A stretch of 64,000 nt of DNA from Nostoc sp. UHCC 0926 (GTDB lineage: Bacteria > Cyanobacteriota > Cyanobacteriia > Cyanobacteriales > Nostocaceae): positions 3,906,001 through 3,970,000 of the forward strand of contig NZ_CP117768.1 in NCBI RefSeq assembly GCF_028623165.1, written 5' to 3'. The notes under the pieces are model-generated. The model was not told the origin of the DNA, did not search any database, and was given only the letters and a program-made list of their open reading frames with translations. Made by a program: the position numbers and the translations under genes. Every line of letters starts with the position of its first letter. Position 1 is the stretch's first letter. Shown one piece after another: positions 1 to 7,648 of the stretch.

Positions 1-2
1 CA

Positions 3-119
3 GAATTACTAATTCCAAACGTTGGCAGCATCATTGAAAGAACCAGCAACAGGAAATTTTTTCTCAGGGTGCTGGCCCAATTACCAAACAAACTATTCAT
101 CGCTCAACTGTTTCGGTAG
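3..119 (+). CDS. Possible C-terminal end of a gene cut by the window start
   Basis: One frame is open from the window edge to a TAG stop and gives about 38 residues of natural-looking sequence, rich in Leu and Phe and ending NKLFIAQLFR. No family is recognised. An alternative frame gives a TTG-start ORF (22-240) of less protein-like composition. This could be the tail of a real upstream gene or chance, and the flanking sequence is needed to decide. Confidence 0.35.
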   Translation, partial: ELLIPNVGSIIERTSNRKFFLRVLAQLPNKLFIAQLFR

Positions 120-529
120 TCTGGTTTTATTAGGTGTTGGCTTTGGTAGTTATTCGGACACCCTGCTTGGTTTACTTAAATTATTAGCCTCAATTTTATC
201 AAAACAGAATTTAGGAGTCAGTCGTTATAATTCAGGATGAATTATGTATGACTGGCGAATGGAGAAAGCTTTATCTGACTCCTGAATTCTGATTTTTGAA
301 TTCTTATTCAAGAATTTTTCTCTTGGCTATAAAGTCAAAATCAGATACTACGGAGTCGCACAGATGAGTAAAATATCCATCTTACAAGAGGCTGACTCCA
401 GTAGTTTTCCTTCACCATCAAATCATAACAAATAAAAAATCTTCTGCCTCAGTACTTATATTGTAGCTTTGAATATGGCACGAATTCACTAAATGAAAAA
501 CCCAGTAAAAATCCAGAAAATCCTTTCTA
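120..529. other. Gene-free stretch upstream of the DMT exporter's 3' end
   Basis: No convincing gene is seen. The stretch contains an imperfect inverted repeat, ACTACGGAGTC at 347-357 and GACTCCAGTAGT at 394-405. Several related GACTCC/GGAGTC words lie around 215-290. It could serve as a terminator region between convergent genes. Confidence 0.4.
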
Positions 530-1453
530 TTAATCAGCTTTTACCAAAGCGATCGCTACTGAGCCTGTGACTACTAAAGCCGCTCCTAATATTGCGATCA
601 AAGTGAAGTGTTCTGCTGGTATCAAAGAAGGTGCAATAACTGATACAACTCCGACTGATATTAATGTCACAATGGGAGCTAAAGCTAATACTGCACTCAC
701 TCGTGATGCTTCCCAATGTTCTAATGATTCGGCAAAAGCACTGTAAGCGATTAAAGTATTCAAAGCACAGAAAAGCAACATTCCTAAGTGTAAAGTATCA
801 AGTATAAAAAGCGATTTTACTCTGGCTAGAGGAGTGAATAATAAAGCACAGCCCCCGTAAATAATCAGCATGATACTAGAAGAAGATAAAGATTGTAATA
901 ACTGCTTTTGTGCCAAAGCATAAATAGCCCATGCTGCGGCTCCTAGCACAATCAAAACACTACCTAGTATATATGTGCCATGCGCTGTAATTAAATTCCT
1001 TAGTTGTTCACCAAAAAATAAAAGGTAACCGCAAGTTAGTACACTTGTACCAATCCATTGATACAGTCGATAACGTTCTTTAAAAATTACTAACCCTCCT
1101 AAACCTAATAAAAGGGTAGATAATTGAATGAGAACTTCAGCGTTAGCAGGCGATGTTAGTGCTAAACCTTGCATGAAGAAAAAGTAATTAATCCCTAAAA
1201 AGATTGTAGTGATCGCTAATAATTTCCCAGAAGCAAAAAACAATTGTTCTAACTTTGGTAATTTACCGCGTATTCCTAAATACACAGCAAGTAGGAAAAA
1301 AGATACCAAAAAACGAAACCAAATGACGGTATATACATCAAGCACTTGCAAAGTTACCGTCAGAGCAATAGGTAAAATTCCCCACAATAAGACCGTCAAT
1401 AGCGATAGCGCTAGCCCTAAGCGCCACCGACCAGAACTTTGATGTAGTAACAT
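530..1453 (-). CDS. DMT-superfamily (EamA) transporter
   Basis: This is a 307-residue integral membrane protein with about ten hydrophobic segments arranged as two EamA repeats, roughly residues 12-147 and 160-305. That is the usual drug/metabolite transporter architecture. It should export or exchange a small metabolite across the inner membrane, but the substrate cannot be read from sequence. The ATG start gives a short basic leader (SSGRWR) before the first helix. The gene is alone on its strand and diverges from the cytochrome peroxidase gene, with about 280 bases between them that carry no recognised operator. Confidence 0.85.
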   Translation of the reverse strand: MLLHQSSGRWRLGLALSLLTVLLWGILPIALTVTLQVLDVYTVIWFRFLVSFFLLAVYLGIRGKLPKLEQLFFASGKLLAITTIFLGINYFFFMQGLALTSPANAEVLIQLSTLLLGLGGLVIFKERYRLYQWIGTSVLTCGYLLFFGEQLRNLITAHGTYILGSVLIVLGAAAWAIYALAQKQLLQSLSSSSIMLIIYGGCALLFTPLARVKSLFILDTLHLGMLLFCALNTLIAYSAFAESLEHWEASRVSAVLALAPIVTLISVGVVSVIAPSLIPAEHFTLIAILGAALVVTGSVAIALVKAD

Positions 1454-1733
1454 TCAAATATCCTACTCAAAGTAGGGCTAATAACAAGCTAAAACACATC
1501 TAATTTGCATATCTACATTTTATCAAACTCTTGTGGAGAAAGGATGTTAGCAGCCTAGCTAATGCAAATTAAAATAGAACAGCTTACCTCTCCTACTCAA
1601 TTTATTGGTAGCCCTATGGCGTTTTTTATTCACATAAAATTCGTAAATTGTGTAGTTACTTTACATGAATATTAAATTTAAAACTTTTACGTAAGTATAT
1701 AATTTATCCATTGTTATTTTATTACAAAAAACT

Positions 1734-4004
1734 ATGGGGTTTATACCCTTTATAGGCTTAGTAGTCTTTATTACAGGCTTATCAATTTACTTGCTACTGA
1801 CTTCAAAAGGTCGATTTTTGCTCAAATCTTTAGTGACAAAAATAAAGCCCCAAGAGTGGAGATTCAGATATAGCAAGATTAATTACCTGAGATCAAGATT
1901 TTTAAAGACTATAACAATTGCTGCGATTATTCTGGCAGCAGTAATAGCTGGAAATACTGTATCAGCCCAGGTTACGCCGCCTCTAGCTTCGCTCAAGAAC
2001 GTATCTGTTCCAGAACCTGACAATCTTGGAGACTTTGTAAAAGACAAAGTAGCCGCGATCAAATTAGGAAAGACTCTTTTTTGGGATATACAGGTTGGGA
2101 GCGACGGACTGAGTTCCTGTGCTAGTTGTCACTTCCATGCTGGAGCCGACAATAGATCCAAAAATCAGATTTCTCCCGGGCTTTTGCGGATTAACGCTGA
2201 TCATACACCGAATCCGGATACAGTTTTTGATGTAGGTGGTGCGCCAAACTACCAGCTAAGAAAAGAAGATTTTCCCTTCCACAAGCTGTCAAACCCGAAT
2301 GATCCCAAGACCGTTGTGTCTGACCGTAACGATGTCAGTTCCTCTCAGGGGGTCTTCGATACGAAGTTTGTTAATGTTAAACCTGGTAGCGCGGAAGACG
2401 AAGTAAAAACCGAGCCAGATCCTGTGTTTAACGTGGGAGGTACGAATGTGCGCCGCGTCCAGGCGCGTAACACGCCAAGCGTAATTAATGCAGCATTCAA
2501 CTTCCGCAACTTCTGGGATGGAAGGGCGCAGCGGATCTTTAATGGGGTGAATCCCTTCGGTTTAAGAGACCCTAACGCCTCTGTAGTGAAAGCAGAAAAC
2601 CCAAATCAACTCAAATTTGTCAAAGTCAGCCTGAATAATTCATCTTTGGCTTCCCAGGCACTCGGGCCACCACTCAATTCCTTCGAGACGTCTGCTGATG
2701 GTCGCACTTTTCGAGAAATTGGTGATAAGTTCGGGCGAATTGACAACAGAACATCTTTCAACGGACCGCTGCAAGATGATATTCAGGTCGACTCGCTACT
2801 CAGTTCTATTGAAGGAATTGGTGATAACCTCAAGCAAATTGACAACATAAAATCTCTCAACGGACTGCTGCAAAATATTCTGTCAATTAGGGGTACAAAG
2901 CTCCCTCGAGTCCTGGCGCAAAAGTTAACTCGCCTCAGACCACTAGGCAAACAGGTTGTGCATCCACAAGACAGCGTTTTAGGTGCAGACAGTAGATGGC
3001 CTAAACCCGGACTGAAGGATAGAACCTACGAGCAGTTGGTTAAAGATGCCTTTAGGCAGGAGTGGTGGAAGTCTAATCGACTCATCCAAGTTGATGCTCA
3101 AGGTACACGGACTTTTGTCAACAGGGCTGATAACTCTTCCCAAACCAATGAGTACACACTGTTAGAGTATAACTTCTCGCTATTCTTTGGGCTTGCAGTT
3201 CAGTTGTACGAGTCTACACTCATTGCCAATGATACGCCTTTTGATCGCTTCTTGGAAGGAAAGACCACAGCCCTAACCAAGCAGCAGCAACTAGGTAAAC
3301 AACTGTTTGAAGGCAAAGGTCTGTGCATTGGTTGTCATGTTGGATCAGAATTAACAGCTGCTTCAGTGAGCAACGTGGCTAAAAACGGACGAATCAAACG
3401 TGCGCCCTTCCCTCCAAACAGCCCTGAAGACAATGGCTTCTTCAATATCGGCGTCAGACCTGTTACGGACGACCCCGGTTTGGGTGGTAATGACGGTTTG
3501 TCTGGTAACGGCCAAGGCAATCCGCTTTCAGAGGCACGATTGGCTCAATTAGGGAAATTTCAGACTCTCCTCGGCGAAACCCCCCCCATTCTCAGTCCAC
3601 CGTTGAGTCCTAATGAAACTGTGTTTGCAGACGGAGCCTTCAAAGCACCTGGACTTCGGAATGTGGAACTCACTGCTCCCTACTTTCACAATGGAGGTCA
3701 GGCGACTTTAGAGCAAGTGGTTGATTTTTACAATCGGGGTGGTGACTTTGGAGTTCTTCCACCGCTGAATCTCTCACCAGAAGAAAAACAGCAATTGGTC
3801 GCCTTTTTAAAGGGACTGACTGACGAGCGAGTTCGGTATGAGAAAGCGCCCTTTGACCACCCGCAATTGTTCGTTCCGAATGGACATCCAGGTAACTCTA
3901 CCTCTGTTACCAATGACGGTACTGGCAAAGCCACGGATAGCCTACTAGAAATTCCTGCTGTTGGTAGGTATGGTGGTAGTGGCACTCGAAATTTCCTGAA
4001 CTAA
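1734..4004 (+). CDS. Di-heme cytochrome c peroxidase / MauG-like protein
   Basis: A 756-residue protein with two c-type heme motifs, CASCH at residues 129-133 and CIGCH at 531-535. This is the pattern of bacterial di-heme cytochrome c peroxidases and MauG relatives. The N-terminus has a hydrophobic helix (about 5-22) and a second near 58-78 ending in a VSAQV-like signal cleavage region, so the heme domain should be periplasmic or lumenal. It is much longer than a classical 320-350 residue peroxidase, and the extra length lies between the hemes. Residues around 328-384 contain two near-identical 33-residue-spaced copies of an IGD-IDN-LNG segment. The substrate is unknown; peroxide reduction or protein oxidation are the family precedents. 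Confidence 0.8.
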   Translation: MGFIPFIGLVVFITGLSIYLLLTSKGRFLLKSLVTKIKPQEWRFRYSKINYLRSRFLKTITIAAIILAAVIAGNTVSAQVTPPLASLKNVSVPEPDNLGDFVKDKVAAIKLGKTLFWDIQVGSDGLSSCASCHFHAGADNRSKNQISPGLLRINADHTPNPDTVFDVGGAPNYQLRKEDFPFHKLSNPNDPKTVVSDRNDVSSSQGVFDTKFVNVKPGSAEDEVKTEPDPVFNVGGTNVRRVQARNTPSVINAAFNFRNFWDGRAQRIFNGVNPFGLRDPNASVVKAENPNQLKFVKVSLNNSSLASQALGPPLNSFETSADGRTFREIGDKFGRIDNRTSFNGPLQDDIQVDSLLSSIEGIGDNLKQIDNIKSLNGLLQNILSIRGTKLPRVLAQKLTRLRPLGKQVVHPQDSVLGADSRWPKPGLKDRTYEQLVKDAFRQEWWKSNRLIQVDAQGTRTFVNRADNSSQTNEYTLLEYNFSLFFGLAVQLYESTLIANDTPFDRFLEGKTTALTKQQQLGKQLFEGKGLCIGCHVGSELTAASVSNVAKNGRIKRAPFPPNSPEDNGFFNIGVRPVTDDPGLGGNDGLSGNGQGNPLSEARLAQLGKFQTLLGETPPILSPPLSPNETVFADGAFKAPGLRNVELTAPYFHNGGQATLEQVVDFYNRGGDFGVLPPLNLSPEEKQQLVAFLKGLTDERVRYEKAPFDHPQLFVPNGHPGNSTSVTNDGTGKATDSLLEIPAVGRYGGSGTRNFLN
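2716..2884 (+). repeat. In-frame direct duplication inside the di-heme peroxidase gene
   Basis: The segment starting at 2716 recurs 99 bases later at 2815 with scattered substitutions. It encodes two copies of an IGDxxxxIDNxxSxNGxLQ-type peptide. The 99-base spacing keeps the reading frame. Confidence 0.7.
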
Positions 4005-4025
4005 CTAGCAATTTCAGTTAGTAAT

Positions 4026-4157
4026 AGGACTTACGCACACTCTACGATTCTTCTCTTCGAGACGCTCCGCGAAGGCGTCCTTGGCGTCTTCTCTGCGAGA
4101 CGCTGCGCGATGGCGGTTCGATAAATTAAGCTTTTTGGTGATTTTTGCGTAAGTCCT
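4026..4157. mobile_element. MITE-like element with 12-bp terminal inverted repeats
   Basis: AGGACTTACGCA at 4026-4037 is matched perfectly in inverse by TGCGTAAGTCCT at 4146-4157. The 132-base interior holds GAGACGC/GCGTC palindromic words and no ORF. This is the layout of a non-autonomous miniature inverted-repeat element. A target-site duplication could not be assigned with certainty. Confidence 0.6.
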
Positions 4158-4316
4158 GAGTAACTCAGGTGTGGGAGTAGGGGAGCAGGGGGAAAACTCC
4201 TAACTCCTAACTTCCCTTAAGGGACTGACAAAAAATAAATTATCCAAAATTATTTGTACATTTGTAGGGGATCTTGGCCTTCATTGGTGTCAACTTAAAC
4301 ACAAACCCCTTTAAAA

Positions 4317-4422
4317 CCTCGTTTTCAGCCTCTGGCTGGAAATGCCCATCATTGCGGCTCTGCCGCAAGTTCAAGAGGCGGAGCCTCCCATTAGGCATTC
4401 CCAGTCTCTGACTGGGAACGAG
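4317..4422. repeat. Compound palindromic intergenic repeat
   Basis: Several short hairpins lie in tandem: GCGGC-TCT-GCCGC (4354-4366), GAGGC-GGA-GCCTC (4375-4387) and CCCAGTC-TCT-GACTGGG (4400-4416). A reversed partial copy lies at 10820-10867, so this is a dispersed repeat and not a gene. An ORF over the same bases (4240-4623, minus) is explained by the repeat. Confidence 0.65.
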
Positions 4423-4585
4423 AGAACGAGAGAAACGAGAGAAAATTGGGAGAAGGGTTGGGGCTGAGGGCAAAACGTTCTCACAAAGAGGGTTTGACGT
4501 TAAGTTGACACAGGTGACAAGGCCTTGTGCCCCTACGTTCGCGGAGCGTCCCGCAGGGATGGGATGTTTTTTTAACTGGAAGTCC

Positions 4586-5764
4586 CTAAAAGTGATCAGC
4601 CATCCAAGGCGACGCACCTGCAAATATTTGCGTAGCTGCTAAGATAGCGGTTTCTGTCCCATTCAGTTTTCTGGTTAGTTGCAAATGGTAGGGGGTGAAC
4701 AAACTTGTATACAATGGTGTCAATTCCCGGATATCTAGCTGCAACTCACCCCTTCCACCTCTGGTAACTTCACCACGTCCGTTGGCGACAGAAAGAATGA
4801 ATTTACCATTATTTCCAGTTAGCAAATTATCTTGAATTTCTAAGTGCAGTTCAGTTTCGATTCCCGATGGATAACCTCGTGCCTCCAGCGCCTTAACTAC
4901 ATCTATCACTCGCAACATCCAACGGATCGTATTCCTGATCTTGGCAGTCTGCTCTGGTAGCACCAATGTCAGGGAATCAATCACAGAACTCCTCCATCGC
5001 ACCCGCTCAATTTGAGAGCGATGATTGGCAAGAAAAGACCAAAAACTTTGTGCAGCAGTATCTGTGAGTATTACCCAATCTTTGATCCGCAGAATTGCGC
5101 CATCCTCTGCTTGATGTTGACTGAAGAGGATGTAGCCTTGGGGTTTCTCTTTAGTACCGATAAAATATGCGTAAAATGTTTCCTTCTCATCTGGTTGGAT
5201 TAAGCGCTCCCAGATTGCTGGATATCGGTCTAAATATCCATGCGTTTGTCTCGCCTGCTGCTGATATAGCTGATGAAAGATTTCATGATTGATGGTCACT
5301 ATTGGTTCCAAAGGTAGGGGTTGCTCCCGCACCTGAATACTGTTAGCAGCAACTTCCCAATCACACAAGTGACCCCCCTGCTCATACCCGACTTTTCGGT
5401 ACAAGCCCTGAATAGACGGATAAAGAGCGGAGAGCGGTATACCCCTAGCATAAAGTTCTTTGAGGGTGTGCTGCATGAGAGCGATCGCAGCTCCCGAACC
5501 GCGATCCTCTGGAGCAATGCCCACTGCCGCAATTCCTGTCATTGGTACACGTTGACCACCCCACCACTGACCCATATCCAAAGTTGCCAATCCACCAATT
5601 ACTTGCTGCAATTTACGGATAATTCGGAAATTTTTTACGCCAACGAGATTGATGTAAACTTCCTCGCCACCAAATGCGCTGATATAACACTGCTCAAAGA
5701 TATACCCCAGTTGCTGAATATCCTGTGGATGGGCGAGAGTGCTGTATTCAAATTGAGCCGTCAT
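4586..5764 (-). CDS. Eis-like GNAT N-acetyltransferase with SCP2-type C-terminal domain
   Basis: A 392-residue protein with the layout of the Eis family: an N-terminal GNAT domain with the acetyl-CoA loop VGIAPEDRGSGAA near residue 82, a second degenerate GNAT-like domain, and a C-terminal sterol-carrier-like domain. The LYPSIQGLYRKVGYE segment matches the Eis region carrying the acid tyrosine. The protein ends in phenylalanine (ASPWMADHF); in Mycobacterium tuberculosis Eis the C-terminal Phe carboxylate is the general base. It should acetylate amines of small molecules or proteins in the cytoplasm. The natural substrate is unknown. The gene is monocistronic. Confidence 0.8.
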   Translation of the reverse strand: MTAQFEYSTLAHPQDIQQLGYIFEQCYISAFGGEEVYINLVGVKNFRIIRKLQQVIGGLATLDMGQWWGGQRVPMTGIAAVGIAPEDRGSGAAIALMQHTLKELYARGIPLSALYPSIQGLYRKVGYEQGGHLCDWEVAANSIQVREQPLPLEPIVTINHEIFHQLYQQQARQTHGYLDRYPAIWERLIQPDEKETFYAYFIGTKEKPQGYILFSQHQAEDGAILRIKDWVILTDTAAQSFWSFLANHRSQIERVRWRSSVIDSLTLVLPEQTAKIRNTIRWMLRVIDVVKALEARGYPSGIETELHLEIQDNLLTGNNGKFILSVANGRGEVTRGGRGELQLDIRELTPLYTSLFTPYHLQLTRKLNGTETAILAATQIFAGASPWMADHF

Positions 5765-6363
5765 CTCTTATACCATTAGTAGGATAAAACCACAATCATA
5801 CTACAGCAGGCGTTGCCTCAATGGTTCACCACTAATAACTAAACGGCGTAGGCGTAGACTGTCGTAGACATTGCTCCCATTCAAAGACTAGTTGTCAAAA
5901 TTTAAACGTTTGCAGCTAATGTTAGATCATTCATAAGGTATGTTTAAGCATTTGTAAGTCAGCTATAAGCAATTGCTCAAAATACTTCATCTTTTGCAAT
6001 AAATGCTCTTACATCTATAAGCAATGCTTAAGTCATTCTTGGAAAAGTATAAATTAATTATGCAAACGTTTTAACATTTGCAACAAATGCTCTTACATCT
6101 ATAAGCAACGCTTAAATCATTGCAATTAACTTATAAATCTATTTACTACCAGAAATTCAAAACTTCCCTAAGTGAAATTAACTAAAGTTTTGTGGATGCG
6201 ATGTCTACGAGGGGCTATGACGCTCGTTCGCGTCAGCGTACCGTAGGCAAGACTCGCTAAGGCAACTCTTAGAGACGCTGCGCGAACGCTAGCTATCGGC
6301 GTCGCGACTTATTAGCCTTAAAGTGGTAACGACAACTTCTTGTGGAATTGTGGTTAAGAGACG
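5765..6363. other. Gene-free stretch with direct repeats and palindromic words
   Basis: No gene is seen. A 43-base direct repeat occurs at 5995-6037 and 6079-6121 with about three differences. A weaker related stretch lies near 5945-5980. The part at 6190-6310 is rich in GCGTC/GACGC and GAGACGCTGCGCGAACG-type palindromic words common between cyanobacterial genes. A promoter for the downstream gene is likely near its 3' end but no clear -35/-10 was picked. Confidence 0.5.
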
Positions 6364-7560
6364 ATGAATGCTGTAATCAATTTATTGCTTTTTTTGCTGC
6401 CGATTCTGAGTAGCCTTTTGATTGCCCAAACTTTCAACCCTCTGTCTTCTTATCAGCCTCTCCAGGCTATAGACGGGGCAGCTTTATATAAAAAACAATT
6501 AACAAATGGTAACGAAGCATATTTACAAGTTATTAATCTGGGCCAAATGCACATAGACCAAATTACCGGAGAGGTAGATAATATGGGTCTAAATGAAGGT
6601 AAATATTATAAAGGAGAAGGTAAATATTACAGCCCTTTTTTCAAAACTAAGTTGTTTTCTGAAGTTGCAGACGAATATAAGAAACTTTACGCAAACAACG
6701 TTTTTTCTCTAATTAACTGTTCTTTTTTTGAGCAATACCAATCTAGTTCTCAATTATCCTTTCCAATTAAACTCAATGGTGTAGTCATCAGTGGTGGCAC
6801 TAGCCCTTATGGGCCAATCAAGCAACCAAAAGAGAAATACTATACTAATATTCACCTCAAAGCCCTAGTCTGGAATAGTAAGCAGGCATACATTACCGAT
6901 TACGACCAAGTTAGTGGTGCGCCTCTCAACCAAAAAGCAGTGAACAATGCCATTGTCACTTACCGATACAGCGATCATCCAGCGAAAGTATTAGCCCAAA
7001 ACCAAGCGAATAAGTATCAAATCATCGGTACTCTGGACAAAGATGGTGTTAAGGGTGACGAGCTTTTGTTGATTATGACGGTGAACCAAGCAACTCTGGA
7101 CGAGGCAGCTGATTTATTACGTAAATTAGGAGTTAAAGGCGATATCATTACCGTTGACGGCGGTAGATCAACTTATTTGTTCAATTCGCAGAACGGAAAT
7201 ATTATTGTTCCACAACTGTCTAATCCTCAAGAAAATCCGGCTTTCCGACACCTACCTCATTATCTGGGATTCCGTAAGAAAATCAAAAATCAGGTTGCGC
7301 CAAAAATCTTGATCAGTCAGCCAGTGAAGAAAGTACTTCCAAAGAAGGATCAGCCTTATTTAATATTGTGGCGGGATAATTTTGACGGCGATGTCTCGAT
7401 TAAGTTGTACGATGGAAACAAACTTATCCAAAACATTTCTTCTCGTACTGCTAGCGATGGAGTTTATGAGTGGACACCACGTATTTCCGTAAAAGAAGGC
7501 TATTTTGTTCGCATTTATAGCTGGAAAGACCGGAATATTTTCGGGCAGTTGCAATTGTAA
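6364..7560 (+). CDS. Phosphodiester glycosidase (NAGPA-like) family secreted protein
   Basis: A 398-residue protein with an N-terminal hydrophobic signal segment (about residues 4-22) followed by a domain resembling the phosphodiester glycosidase family related to N-acetylglucosamine-1-phosphodiester alpha-N-acetylglucosaminidase (NAGPA). Family features visible are the INCSFFEQ segment near residue 118, the GDELLLIMTVNQATLDEAADLL helix region and the ITVDGGRSTYLF motif near residue 262. The last 90 residues form a separate beta-rich tail. It is probably exported and may cleave sugar-phosphodiester bonds of cell-surface glycans. The substrate is not known. It sits 88 bases before the phosphotransferase fusion, and co-transcription is possible but unproven. 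Confidence 0.65.
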   Translation: MNAVINLLLFLLPILSSLLIAQTFNPLSSYQPLQAIDGAALYKKQLTNGNEAYLQVINLGQMHIDQITGEVDNMGLNEGKYYKGEGKYYSPFFKTKLFSEVADEYKKLYANNVFSLINCSFFEQYQSSSQLSFPIKLNGVVISGGTSPYGPIKQPKEKYYTNIHLKALVWNSKQAYITDYDQVSGAPLNQKAVNNAIVTYRYSDHPAKVLAQNQANKYQIIGTLDKDGVKGDELLLIMTVNQATLDEAADLLRKLGVKGDIITVDGGRSTYLFNSQNGNIIVPQLSNPQENPAFRHLPHYLGFRKKIKNQVAPKILISQPVKKVLPKKDQPYLILWRDNFDGDVSIKLYDGNKLIQNISSRTASDGVYEWTPRISVKEGYFVRIYSWKDRNIFGQLQL

Positions 7561-7648
7561 TAAAGATCAGCGCTGTTTTTAGCGGTGCGGAATGGGAAAA
7601 TGAAATGGATAACTAGCTAAACACAAACCTCTCAACAAGGTTGGCGGT

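Noticed and set aside
22..240. 72-codon TTG-start frame at the window start
   Set aside because: Composition is unlike protein, it has no ribosome site, and another frame reads more naturally over its first 100 bases.
4240..4623. 127-codon minus-strand frame
   Set aside because: It is made of the palindromic repeat block and overlaps the 3' end of the Eis-like gene.
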